A stretch of 30,072 bases of DNA from DATLYF01 sp035575095 (GCA_035575095.1 DATLYF010000046.1:1-30072), one strand, 5' to 3'; positions 1 through 7,710 are shown, counted from the first letter of the stretch. Numbers and translations: made by a program. Notes: a model not told the origin generated them from the sequence alone.

Positions 1-783
1 TGCGCTGTGCCCGCCGCGTTGCCCCTGCACGCGCGGGATGCCACGGCCGATGACGGTGCGGCAGGCGATCAGCGACGGGCGATCGTCCTTCTTCGCCAGC
101 GCGATCGCGGCCGAGACCGCCTCGATGTCGTGGCCGTCCACCTCCACCACGTGCCAGTCGGCGACGCGAAAGCGCGCGCTCACGTCCTCACTGATCGAGA
201 GCTCCGTGGCTCCATCGTCGGTGATGCGGTTGTCGTCCCAGAACAGGATGAGTTTCCCCAGGCGCAAGTGGCCGGCCAGCGAAATCATCTCCTGGCCGAT
301 GCCCTCCTGCAGGCAGCCATCGCCGACGAAGGCGTAAGTGTAGTGATCGACGAGGCCAGCGCCGAACTTGGCGTTCAGATAGGCCTCGGCCAGCGCCATG
401 CCGAAGGCGTTGGCGATACCCTGGCCGAGCGGCCCGGTGGTGACCTCGATGCCGGCGGCCGGGTCGTACTCGGGGTGCCCGGCGCAGTGCGAGCCGAGCT
501 CGCGGAAGGTCTTGATCTGGTCGAGCGTGATGCGCTCGTAGCCAGTCAGGTACAGCAGCGAATACAGGAGCATCGAGCCGTGGCCGTTCGAGAGCACGAA
601 GCGATCGCGGTCCGGCCAGGTGGGATCGGCGGGATTGAACTTCAGGTGCCGCGTGAAGAGCGCCGTGGCGATCTCGGCCATGCCGAGCGGGACACCCTGA
701 TGACCCTCGGTTGCCTGCACGATGGCGTCGATGGAAAGGAAGCGGATCGCATTGGCGAGCAGCTGAGGATCGACGGTGGACAT
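1..783 (-). CDS. tkt: Transketolase, full-length type (N-terminal 261 residues, cut by window edge)
   Basis: Transketolase moves a two-carbon ketol unit between sugar phosphates using thiamine diphosphate (TPP) in the cytoplasm. The reading frame is open from the start at 783 to base 1 (261 residues, about 40% of a normal 660-residue enzyme), so the gene continues outside. Visible active-site features are ATEGHQG (His28), SNGHGSML (His68), AGHPE (His103), the TPP motif GDG (154-156) with the following DDN (Asn185), and a distal His259. The segment GRGIPRVQGQRGGHSA differs from the usual GFGSPNKAGTHDSHG, so this is not a standard housekeeping copy. The ATG at 783 has AGGAG about 8 bases upstream. 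It is the last visible gene of the minus-strand operon, 64 bases after dctM. Transketolase family is sure; the physiological ketose is not. Confidence 0.9.
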   Translation of the reverse strand, partial: MSTVDPQLLANAIRFLSIDAIVQATEGHQGVPLGMAEIATALFTRHLKFNPADPTWPDRDRFVLSNGHGSMLLYSLLYLTGYERITLDQIKTFRELGSHCAGHPEYDPAAGIEVTTGPLGQGIANAFGMALAEAYLNAKFGAGLVDHYTYAFVGDGCLQEGIGQEMISLAGHLRLGKLILFWDDNRITDDGATELSISEDVSARFRVADWHVVEVDGHDIEAVSAAIALAKKDDRPSLIACRTVIGRGIPRVQGQRGGHSA

Positions 784-800
784 GGCAAAGTTCTCCTGTC

Positions 801-822
801 CGCCTCCGCGCGAGGGGAGGCG
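801..822 (-). other. Hairpin between dctM and transketolase
   Basis: CGCCTCC (801-807) pairs perfectly with GGAGGCG (816-822) around an 8-base loop, just upstream of the transketolase ribosome binding site. No U-run follows on the minus strand, so a terminator is unlikely. It could stabilise or process the operon mRNA. Confidence 0.35.
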
Positions 823-847
823 TCTGTAACAACAAAGAGGGCAGCGC

Positions 848-2107
848 TCAGCGCAGGATGGATGCCGGCACGTACGAGACGATCAGCAGGATGCCGAAGG
901 CGACCAGATAGAAGGGCATGAGCTCGCGCACCGTCTGTCCCACCTTCACCTTGGCCACCGAGCTGGTGATGAACAGCGTGGTGCCCACCGGCGGCGTGTA
1001 GAGGCCGATGGCCAGGTTCACAGTCATCATGATCCCGAGCTGCACCGGGTCCATGCCGATGCTTTGTGCCAGCGGCAGGAACACGGGCGTGAGCAGCAGC
1101 ACGGCGGCGGGCAGGTCGATGAACATGCCGCAGACCAGCATCAGACCGTTCATCAGGGCGATCACGGACCAGCCCGAATGCAGGTTCTCCTTGGCCCAGG
1201 CCACCACGCCGTCGGGCATGTGGTCGTAGGTCAGCAGCCAGCCGACTGCGGCCGAGGCCATGATCACCAGTAGCACGACACCGGTGGCCAGGCCTGCCTC
1301 GACGATCGCGTGGTGCAGGCGCTTGAGCCCCAAGTCGCGGTAGATGAAGGCCGAGACCACGGCGGCGTACAGGGTCGAGAGCACGCTGACCTCGGTGGGC
1401 GTGGCGATGCCGAAGCGTAGGAACACGACGATGAACACCGGCATGATCAGCGCCGGCGAGGCGTAGGCGAGCTGCTTGCGGAACACGGCCCAGTCGATGG
1501 GCTGCGTCTGGCGCGGGAAGTTACGGCGCTTACCGACCCACCAGCACACGGTCATGAAGCCCAGGCACATCATCAGGCCCGGCAGGATGCCGGCCACGAA
1601 CAGCGCCGCGATCGAGGCGTTGGCGCTGAGCGCGAACAGGATCATCGGGATCGAGGGCGGGATCAGGATATCGATCGTTGCGGCCGCAGCCAGTGTGGCG
1701 GCCGAGAACGCGGGCGGATAGCCTAGGCGCTTCTGCCAGGGGATCAGCAGCGAGCCGATCGCCGAGGCGTCGGCCACCGCCGAGCCCGAGACACCGCCAA
1801 AGATGGTGGACGACAGCACGCCCACCTGTCCGGGGCCGCCGTGGAAGCGGCCGATGAGCGTGGAGAGCACGCCGATCAGCGATTCGCCGAGCTTTCCGCC
1901 CATCATCAGCGTGCCGGTGAGCATGAAGAAGGGGATCGCGATGAGCGGGAAGCTCTGCACCTGCGCCACCATCTGCTGCACGATGAGGTCCAGCGGGATG
2001 CGGTCAGAAGAGGCGGCCGCGGCCAGAGAGGCCGCCAGCAGCGCGTGCGCGATGGGCATGGCGGCCACCGCCGCCAGGCCGAAGACCATCAGGATCAGGG
2101 CGCTCAT
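848..2107 (-). CDS. dctM: TRAP transporter large permease (DctM family)
   Basis: This is the 12-TM large membrane subunit of a tripartite ATP-independent periplasmic transporter, which drives ion-coupled uptake of the solute delivered by the DctP protein. The product is 419 residues, the usual size, and strongly hydrophobic throughout. It has DctM signatures such as FPLIAIPFFMLTG near residue 52, GGVSGSAVADASAIG near 105, and IPPSIPMILFA near 150. The ATG at 2107 overlaps the dctQ stop codon by four bases (ATGA), which fixes the start and implies translational coupling. It sits in the operon with a split transketolase and an SDR dehydrogenase, so the cargo is probably their carbon source. The substrate cannot be read from the sequence. 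Confidence 0.93.
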   Translation of the reverse strand: MSALILMVFGLAAVAAMPIAHALLAASLAAAASSDRIPLDLIVQQMVAQVQSFPLIAIPFFMLTGTLMMGGKLGESLIGVLSTLIGRFHGGPGQVGVLSSTIFGGVSGSAVADASAIGSLLIPWQKRLGYPPAFSAATLAAAATIDILIPPSIPMILFALSANASIAALFVAGILPGLMMCLGFMTVCWWVGKRRNFPRQTQPIDWAVFRKQLAYASPALIMPVFIVVFLRFGIATPTEVSVLSTLYAAVVSAFIYRDLGLKRLHHAIVEAGLATGVVLLVIMASAAVGWLLTYDHMPDGVVAWAKENLHSGWSVIALMNGLMLVCGMFIDLPAAVLLLTPVFLPLAQSIGMDPVQLGIMMTVNLAIGLYTPPVGTTLFITSSVAKVKVGQTVRELMPFYLVAFGILLIVSYVPASILR

Positions 2108-2616
2108 GTCGTGGTCACCACATGGGTTTCGGGAAGGGCATGGCCGTTGCCGGTGCCCTGCTTCCAGGCGTTCCAGGCCGACCGCAGCGCGAGCACGGCC
2201 AGCATCAGCATGCCGACCATCACGCAGCCGTAGGTGACGGACCCAGGCACCTTCAGGATCGGGCTGCGCTCGTCGTGCACGATCTCCAGCATGTTCCAGG
2301 TGGCGCGTGCGAGCGTGAAGTACAGGCCGGCGACGCACAACCACATCAGCACGGCCACGACACGGCGCACCGCTACGGGCAGCGCCTCCATCAGGAACGA
2401 TGTCGTGATGTGCGCGCCATGGGCGGCGCCGAGTACGACGCCCGCCGTGACCATCCAGGGGAATAGCAGTTCGGGCAGCTCGGCGGCCCATTGCAGGCTG
2501 GCGCCGCTGCTGTAGCGCAGCACTGTGTTGGCGCACAGGATGAAGAAGATGACGACGGTGGTGATCCACATCACCGCCTGGCATGTGAGGACGATGCCAC
2601 GCTCGACGTGATTCAT
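2104..2616 (-). CDS. dctQ: TRAP transporter small permease (DctQ family)
   Basis: This is the four-TM small subunit that partners DctM in the inner membrane. The product is 170 residues. Hydrophobic spans lie near residues 10-32 (containing NTVLRY, typical of DctQ), 46-65, 83-104 and 128-148. The motif LPELLFPWMVTAGVVLGAAHGAHI corresponds to the conserved DctQ region and is followed by the amphipathic connector. Start choice: the ATG at 2616 has CCAGGAGTC upstream, and the frame reads through further upstream only into a hairpin-rich spacer without a good start. It overlaps dctM by four bases and lies 140 bases after dctP, with the hairpin repeats in between. Confidence 0.92.
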   Translation of the reverse strand: MNHVERGIVLTCQAVMWITTVVIFFILCANTVLRYSSGASLQWAAELPELLFPWMVTAGVVLGAAHGAHITTSFLMEALPVAVRRVVAVLMWLCVAGLYFTLARATWNMLEIVHDERSPILKVPGSVTYGCVMVGMLMLAVLALRSAWNAWKQGTGNGHALPETHVVTTT

Positions 2617-2673
2617 CAGAGACTCCTGGTTCAATGACGCCCCTCCCCCAACCCCGGCCCCCGCGCTGCGCTT

Positions 2674-2688
2674 TCCCCAAAAAGGGGA
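2674..2688. repeat. Small inverted repeat in dctP-dctQ spacer
   Basis: TCCCC-AAAAA-GGGGA forms a perfect 5-bp stem with a 5-base loop. It lies beside the longer hairpin at 2704-2725 within a C/G-rich spacer and is probably part of the same palindromic intergenic element. Confidence 0.5.
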
Positions 2689-2703
2689 CGAGGGCTTGAA
2701 CGC

Positions 2704-2725
2704 CCTCTCCCGCAAGCGGGAGAGG
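2704..2725. repeat. REP-like palindrome, dctP-dctQ spacer
   Basis: CCTCTCCCGC-AA-GCGGGAGAGG is a perfect 10-bp inverted repeat between dctP and dctQ. Elements of this CTCTCCC/GGGAGAG style are common extragenic palindromes in GC-rich proteobacteria. In this position it may lower permease expression relative to the binding protein by attenuating or stabilising the mRNA. A similar hairpin occurs at 7676-7698. Confidence 0.6.
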
Positions 2726-2756
2726 CCGAGGTGGGGGCCGCGGGTGGAGTGCGGAA

Positions 2757-3743
2757 TCAGCCGCCGTTGCGCGCCGCCGCGATCACCTTCTTGACGAAGG
2801 GACCGATCGGGCCGGCTGTCCATTTGTCGACCACCTGGGACGTGGCCTTCTCGAACGCCGCCTTGTCGATGCTGTCGATGCGCACGCCCTTGACCTTGAG
2901 CTCGGCCAGCAGTTTCTCGTCGGCCTCCTGCGACAGCTTGCGCTGCAGCGCGGTGGCCTCCTGGGCAGCCTCGCTCAAGGCCTGTCGATCGGCCTCGGAG
3001 AGCCTGTCCCAAGAGCGCTTGCTCATCAGGAAGGGCGTCATCTCATACTTGTGGCCGGTCAGCGAGATGAACTTCTGCACCTCGTAGAGCTTGCTCGCAT
3101 GAATGTTCATCAGCGGATTCTCCTGCCCGTCCACCACGCCTTGCTGCAGTGCGACGTAGAGCTCGGCGAACTTGATCTGCTGCGCCTCGGCGCCGAGCGC
3201 CTGCATGATGTCGATGGTCACCGCATCGGGCGGCGTGCGCATCTTCTGACCCTTCAGGTCCTCGGGCTTGAGCAGCGGATGCTTGTTGTTCGACATGTGG
3301 CGGATACCGTTGTCCCAGTAGCCGAGCACGACGAGGCCCTTCTCGATCGACTTCTCGGCGAGCTCCTTACCGAGCGGACCGTCGAGCAGCTTCCAGGCCT
3401 GCGGCAGCGAGCTGAAGAGAAATGGCATGCCGAAGGCGGCGTATTCCGGCACCACGGTCGAGACCGCGCCCTGCGAGTTGGCCGAGAGATCCAGCGCGCC
3501 GGTGCGAAGCTGGGTGATCATCGCGGCGTCGTCGCCGAGCTGCGCCGAAGGCGAGACCTGCACTTCGATGCGACCGGCGGTCTTGTCCTTGACGAGCTCG
3601 GCGAACTTCACCGCCGCCTCGTGGCGCGGGTTGCCCGGGGCGGCGCCGTGGCCGAGCGAGAGCTTGACGTTCTCGGCCAGCGCCGGGAAGGCCAACGTGG
3701 CGGCCAGCGCAAGGCCGGCGATCCTGAAAATTCTGCGGTTCAT
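2757..3743 (-). CDS. dctP: TRAP transporter periplasmic solute-binding protein (DctP family)
   Basis: This extracytoplasmic receptor binds the substrate in the periplasm and hands it to DctQM. The product is 328 residues. A Sec signal peptide covers residues 1-23 (MNRR basic start, hydrophobic core, cleavage after FPALA). The mature protein has DctP landmarks: LSANSQGAVSTVVPEYAAFGMPFLF (85-110), GYWDNGIRHMSN (141-152), and QKMRTPP with Arg169 at the position that usually salt-bridges a substrate carboxylate. VVDGQENPL follows at 203-211. The ATG at 3743 is preceded by a strong AGGAGG. It is first of the three TRAP genes and 76 bases downstream of the SDR gene. Retention of the Arg fits an acidic ligand, but that is inference. 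Confidence 0.93.
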   Translation of the reverse strand: MNRRIFRIAGLALAATLAFPALAENVKLSLGHGAAPGNPRHEAAVKFAELVKDKTAGRIEVQVSPSAQLGDDAAMITQLRTGALDLSANSQGAVSTVVPEYAAFGMPFLFSSLPQAWKLLDGPLGKELAEKSIEKGLVVLGYWDNGIRHMSNNKHPLLKPEDLKGQKMRTPPDAVTIDIMQALGAEAQQIKFAELYVALQQGVVDGQENPLMNIHASKLYEVQKFISLTGHKYEMTPFLMSKRSWDRLSEADRQALSEAAQEATALQRKLSQEADEKLLAELKVKGVRIDSIDKAAFEKATSQVVDKWTAGPIGPFVKKVIAAARNGG

Positions 3744-3819
3744 GCGTGTCTCCTCCTATGGGGTTGTCTGTACGGCATCAAGCAAGGCCCCGAGGCGTCA
3801 TGCCTGCGGGGCCGGTGGA

Positions 3820-4581
3820 TCAGTGGATGAGCATCCCGCCGTTGACGTCCAACGTCACGCCGGTGCAGTACTGAGAGAGGTCGCTCGCCAGGAAGACGAT
3901 GCAGCCGGCCACGTCATCGGGCGCGCCGATGCGACCGAGCGGGATCTGCTCCAGGATGGCGGCCTTGCGCTGCTCAGGGATCTTGCCCTTGTTGATGTCG
4001 GTGGCGATCAAGCCCGGCGTCACGCAGTTGACGCGGATGCCATCGGGGCCCAGTTCGCGCGCCATCGCGCGCGCCAGGCCCAGCACGCCGGCCTTGGCCG
4101 CCGAGTAGTGCGGGCCACCGAGAATGCCACCGCCGCGCTGCGCCGAGACCGAGGAGATGCACACGATCGAGCCGCTCTTCTGCTTCTGCATCGCCGGGAT
4201 CACCGCCTGCGACATGTGCAGCGTGCCGCGCAGGCTGACGTCGAGCACCGCGTCGTAGTCGGCGGCCGTGATGTCGAGCGTCTTGCGCGGCTGGGTGATG
4301 CCGGCGTTGTTGACCAGCACGTCAATGCGGCCCAGACGCTCGAGCACTTCGGCGACGGCGGCCTCGCAGGAGGCCTTGTCGGTCACGTCCGCCACCAGAC
4401 CGATATGCTGTGGGCCGAGTTCCGCGGCAGCCGCCGCCGGGTTGGCCTGTGCCAGGTCGAGGATCGCGATGCGGGCGCCCTGGGCGGCGAGCATGCGGGC
4501 GGTGGCAAAGCCCAGGCCGTTGAGGCCGGCACCGCCAGTGATGACGGCGACCTTGCCGTCGAGAAGAAGCGACTGTGACAT
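3820..4581 (-). CDS. Short-chain dehydrogenase/reductase (SDR), probable polyol or sugar dehydrogenase
   Basis: A classical SDR of 253 residues, probably an NAD-dependent alcohol/ketone oxidoreductase. Seen in the sequence: the nucleotide-binding loop TGGAGLNGLG (15-24), Asp42 after strand 2 (favours NAD over NADP), NNAG (91-94), catalytic Ser144 in CISSVS, Tyr159 and Lys163 in YSAAK, and PGLIATD near 189. Two oddities are that the glycine loop is two residues longer than the usual TGxxxGxG, and the tetrad Asn of the VNLxG motif is Ser116 (DVSLRG). The start at 4581 has AGAGGA upstream. Between the split transketolase and the TRAP genes, it likely oxidises the imported polyol to a ketose, or interconverts an intermediate. 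The substrate is unknown. Confidence 0.88.
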   Translation of the reverse strand: MSQSLLLDGKVAVITGGAGLNGLGFATARMLAAQGARIAILDLAQANPAAAAAELGPQHIGLVADVTDKASCEAAVAEVLERLGRIDVLVNNAGITQPRKTLDITAADYDAVLDVSLRGTLHMSQAVIPAMQKQKSGSIVCISSVSAQRGGGILGGPHYSAAKAGVLGLARAMARELGPDGIRVNCVTPGLIATDINKGKIPEQRKAAILEQIPLGRIGAPDDVAGCIVFLASDLSQYCTGVTLDVNGGMLIH

Positions 4582-4647
4582 GAATAGGTGTCCTCTTGAA
4601 TGTGACGCCCTGTGGCATCGGGAGTGGTTGCGGTCCGGATGGAAGGA

Positions 4648-5649
4648 TCAGCCGAGCCAGCCCTGGATCGTCTTGCTCATCGCTTCGGTCGAGATGCCGT
4701 AGCGCTCGTGCAGCGTCGGCAGCGCGCCGGCGTCGAGGAAGGCGTCGGGCAGCGCGATCTGGCGAAAGGGTGGGGTCACGCCGGCCGAGAGCAGCGCGGT
4801 TGCGACCGCTTCGCCGAGGCCGCCGATCACCGAGTGGTTTTCCGCGACCACTACGAGCCGGCCGGAACGCCCCGCTTCGCGCAGAATGGTCGAGGTGTCG
4901 AGCGGCTTGATGGTGGGCACATGCAGCACACCGACATCGACGCGGTCGGCCGCGAGCGCCTTGGCGACTTCGAGCGCGCGCATCGTCAGGATGCCCGAGG
5001 AGATGACCAGCACATCCTTGCCATCGCGCAGCAACTTCGCCTTGCCGAGCTCGAAGCGGTAGTCGTACTCATCGAGCACCAGCGGCACGTTGCCGCGCAG
5101 CAGGCGCATGTAGACCGGGCCCTTGTGCGCCGCGATCGCCGGTACCAGTTGCTCGATCTCGTGCGCATCGCAGGGGTCGATCACGGTCAGGTTCGGCATC
5201 GCGCGAAACAGAGCCAGATCCTCCGTCGCCTGGTGGCTCGGGCCGTAGCCGGTGGTCAGGCCCGGTAGCGCGCAGACGATCTTCACGTTGAGGTTGTCCT
5301 CAGCGATCGCTTGGTGGATGAAGTCGTAGGCGCGGCGTGCCGCGAACACCGCGTAGGTCGTCGCAAAGGGCACTGCACCCTCGTGCGCGAGTCCCGCGGC
5401 AGCGCCCATTAGGAGCTGCTCGGCCATGCCCATCTGGTAGAAGCGCTCGGGGTAGGCCTGCGCGAAGATGTGGAGGTCGGTGTACTTGGCGAGGTCCGCC
5501 GTCATGCCAACGATCTCGGGGTGCTCGGCGGCAAGCTTCACGAGGGCATGGCCGAAGGGCGCGGCCTTGGTGCGCTGGCCTTCGGCGGCGATCGAGGCGA
5601 TCATCGCCGAGGTCTTGAGTTTGGGCTTCTGTGCGGTGGCGGTGTTCAT
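4648..5649 (-). CDS. Split transketolase, C-terminal subunit (pyrimidine-binding domain)
   Basis: The second half of a two-polypeptide transketolase: it binds the pyrimidine end of TPP and, with the N subunit, forms the active site. The product is 333 residues. The Pyr-domain catalytic glutamate is Glu77 in QMGMAEQ. The sugar-phosphate region contains TTGYGPSHQATED, with the conserved His after GPS, and the C-terminal transketolase domain begins near residue 210. The ATG at 5649 has GGGAGGAACG upstream and overlaps the N-subunit stop by four bases (ATGA), so the two subunits are translationally coupled. Split transketolases are known in pathways for uncommon ketoses, for example apulose 4-phosphate and 6-deoxy-6-sulfofructose. 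This one cannot be assigned to either from sequence alone. Confidence 0.9.
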   Translation of the reverse strand: MNTATAQKPKLKTSAMIASIAAEGQRTKAAPFGHALVKLAAEHPEIVGMTADLAKYTDLHIFAQAYPERFYQMGMAEQLLMGAAAGLAHEGAVPFATTYAVFAARRAYDFIHQAIAEDNLNVKIVCALPGLTTGYGPSHQATEDLALFRAMPNLTVIDPCDAHEIEQLVPAIAAHKGPVYMRLLRGNVPLVLDEYDYRFELGKAKLLRDGKDVLVISSGILTMRALEVAKALAADRVDVGVLHVPTIKPLDTSTILREAGRSGRLVVVAENHSVIGGLGEAVATALLSAGVTPPFRQIALPDAFLDAGALPTLHERYGISTEAMSKTIQGWLG

Positions 5650-6491
5650 GCGTTCCTCCCGGCATCCAGCGCATCCAGGGCGAGTTGCCATTCGTGCGCA
5701 TCGACGCGGATGAAGTGGTTCTTTTCGCGAGCTTCGAGGAAGGGCACGCCGCAGCCCATGCGCGTGTCGCAGACGATCATGCGCGGGCATGGCTCGGGGT
5801 GATTGCGCGCCGCGTCGAAGGCGTTGATGACCGCGGCGAGGTTGTTGCCGTCGATCCTCTGGGTGTACCAGCCGAAGGCTTCGAGCTTGTCGACCAGCGG
5901 CTCGAAGGCCATCACCTGGGTGGAGGGGCCATCGGCCTGCTGGTTATTCACGTCGACGATCGCAATCAGATTGTCGAGCTTCCAGTGGCTCGCCGACATC
6001 AGCGCTTCCCACACCGCGCCCTCGTCGAGCTCGCCATCCGAGAACAGCGTATAGACGAAGGATTTCGATCCCTTGCGCTTCAAGCCCAAGCAGCGGCCGA
6101 CGGCGATCGTCAGCCCCTGGCCGAGCGAGCCGCCCGACATCTCCATGCCAGGGGTGTAGCTCGCCATGCCGGACATCGGCAGGCGGCTGTCGTCGCTGCC
6201 GTAGGTCTCGAGCTCTTCCTGCGGCACGATGCCGGCCTCGATCAGCGCCGCATACAGCGCGATCGCGTAGTGACCGTTCGACAGCAGGAAGCGGTCGCGC
6301 CCTTCCCAGTCCGGATCGTCGGCCCGGTAGCGCATCGCATGAAAGTAGGCGACCGCCAGCACGTCGGCGATGTCGAGCGCCTGGCCGATGTAACCCTGAC
6401 CCTGCACCTCACCCATCAGCAGCGCGTTGCGGCGGATGCGGTAAGCGTGCTCGGCGAGCCGGGCCTGGGTGCCTGTTACGCTTGTGTCCAC
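5646..6491 (-). CDS. Split transketolase, N-terminal subunit (TPP diphosphate-binding domain)
   Basis: The TPP-diphosphate-binding half of the split enzyme, 281 residues. The TPP motif is SDGELDEG (151-158) followed by DVNNQQADG (180-188), and SNGHYAIALYA holds the conserved His74. GGSLGQGLTIAVG lies at 120-132. Two usual active-site histidines are absent: the GHPG segment reads GQGYIGQALD (Gln32), and the GHPE segment reads SGMASYTPG. Start choice: a GTG at 6491 with GAGGAGAACTGC upstream fits the family's N-terminus. An in-frame ATG at 6575 would add 28 residues of arginine-rich, unrelated sequence and has no good ribosome site. It is the first gene of the minus-strand operon, opposite a LysR gene. 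Confidence 0.88.
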   Translation of the reverse strand: MDTSVTGTQARLAEHAYRIRRNALLMGEVQGQGYIGQALDIADVLAVAYFHAMRYRADDPDWEGRDRFLLSNGHYAIALYAALIEAGIVPQEELETYGSDDSRLPMSGMASYTPGMEMSGGSLGQGLTIAVGRCLGLKRKGSKSFVYTLFSDGELDEGAVWEALMSASHWKLDNLIAIVDVNNQQADGPSTQVMAFEPLVDKLEAFGWYTQRIDGNNLAAVINAFDAARNHPEPCPRMIVCDTRMGCGVPFLEAREKNHFIRVDAHEWQLALDALDAGRNA

Positions 6492-6706
6492 GCAGTTCTC
6501 CTCGTTTCGGCCGGGCTCGCGGCGGCGCCGGGCCGGTAATCGTTGCTTTCTGTCTGGAGAGGCAGGCCCCTCCACATCCGCGCGGACCTGCGGCGGAGCC
6601 GCATTGAAACTGTCCGGCGAGTGCTGAAAAGCGTATTTCCTTGATTTTCGTGGCTCAAACGAATAATTAAGAGCAATAGTTGAATTGAATTCATGCGAAT
6701 GTTGCG
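6492..6706. promoter_or_regulatory. Divergent control region between split-transketolase operon and lysR
   Basis: A 215-base gap separates two divergent genes. The part near the lysR gene (about 6630-6705) is clearly AT-richer than the surroundings. It contains an ATTC-ATGC-GAAT inverted repeat (6689-6700) and a weak forward promoter candidate, TTGATT (6641-6646) with AATAAT (6662-6667), spacing 15. LysR regulators normally bind here and control both directions, but no convincing T-N11-A site was pinned down. Confidence 0.5.
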
Positions 6707-7600
6707 ATGCAAAATCGAGTTTCCCTCAAGGCTGTGCAAGCGTTTGAGGCCGCTGCGCGGCTCTCGTCTTTCGCACTTGCAGCAGAAGAATTGTTCGTCA
6801 CGCCCTCTGCCGTGAGTCATCAGATCAAGCTGCTGGAGGAGCAATTCGGCGTGCGGCTCTTTCACCGCGTGCACCGCGCGGTGGTCCTCACGGACGCCGG
6901 GCGGCGCTACGCCGAGGAGATCTCAGCCGCTTTCTCCCGTATCGAGGCGGCGACGCGCGAGCTCGGGCGCACCGCAAAGAGCGACATCCTGACGATCCAC
7001 TCGACGCCGAGCTTTGCGACGCAGTGGCTGATGCCGCGCCTGGCGCGCTTCAGTGCGCTGAATCCCGACATCGATGTGCGGCTGAATGCCTCAGCTACCG
7101 CGGCCAATCTGACCACGGAGGCGGTGGACATCGATATCCGTTACGGCACCAAGAAGTTGCAGCCGGCCGGCACGATGGTGCTGCCATTCCCCCCGGAGAC
7201 GATCGTGCCGCTGTGCGCACCGGCGCTTGCGAACGGCCCGCACCCGATCCGCAGCGCCGACGACCTGCGGCATCACACCCTGATCCACAGCGAGATGTGC
7301 CTCGTGGGTTGGCGCGATTGGTTGCGTCAGCACAGGAAGGTGAAGCTGGACATCACGCGTGGCCTGCGCTTCGACCGATCTTTCATGGCCATCAGCGCAG
7401 CGGTGGATGGATTGGGCGTTTGCCTGGAAAGCTTGCTACTGGTGCAGCGTGAGTTGGAGACCGGCCGGCTGGTGGCGCCTCTCGGACTGGAGGGGCCCAA
7501 GGTGCAGGGCTATACGCTCAACCTGCTGAAATCCCGCGCCGACCTGCCGAAGATTCGTAGCTTTCAGGATTGGTTGTTTTCCGAACTGCTGACCCGATGA
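6707..7600 (+). CDS. LysR-family transcriptional regulator (GcvA-like)
   Basis: A 297-residue LysR-type regulator, normal family length. The winged helix-turn-helix occupies about residues 6-64 (AFEAAARLSSFALAAEELFVTPSAVSHQ reads as a classical LysR HTH, followed by LLEEQFGVRLFHR). The effector-binding domain covers about 90-290 and has GcvA-type features: HSTPSFATQWLMPRL, VDIDIRYG, and SFMAISAAVDGLGVCLES. The start ATG at 6707 has only a poor upstream purine stretch, and nearby upstream ATGs are out of frame. It is divergent from the split-transketolase/SDR/TRAP operon, so it most likely activates or represses that operon in response to the imported compound or an intermediate. The effector is unknown. 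Confidence 0.92.
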   Translation: MQNRVSLKAVQAFEAAARLSSFALAAEELFVTPSAVSHQIKLLEEQFGVRLFHRVHRAVVLTDAGRRYAEEISAAFSRIEAATRELGRTAKSDILTIHSTPSFATQWLMPRLARFSALNPDIDVRLNASATAANLTTEAVDIDIRYGTKKLQPAGTMVLPFPPETIVPLCAPALANGPHPIRSADDLRHHTLIHSEMCLVGWRDWLRQHRKVKLDITRGLRFDRSFMAISAAVDGLGVCLESLLLVQRELETGRLVAPLGLEGPKVQGYTLNLLKSRADLPKIRSFQDWLFSELLTR

Positions 7601-7675
7601 TCGAGTAGCTGACGGCATCATTCGGCATGGCATAAATCGCCGCCAGAGGGAGACTCGGGTTCATCGAGCCGCATG

Positions 7676-7698
7676 CTCTCCCCCCGTGCGGGGGAGGG
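7676..7698. terminator. Hairpin between convergent lysR and porin genes
   Basis: Bases 7676-7684 pair with 7690-7698 (9 pairs, one G-T wobble) around a CGTGC loop, giving a very stable GC hairpin in the 110-base gap between two converging genes. No T-run follows on either strand, so it may be a bidirectional stop or mRNA-end protector rather than a textbook intrinsic terminator. It resembles the palindrome at 2704-2725. The rest of 7601-7710 shows nothing else recognisable. Confidence 0.45.
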
Positions 7699-7710
7699 GA
7701 GACAAGGTCC

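Noticed and set aside
7..921. 304-codon plus-strand frame at the window start
   Set aside because: Antisense to the transketolase, whose minus-strand frame shows all active-site motifs and a good ribosome site.
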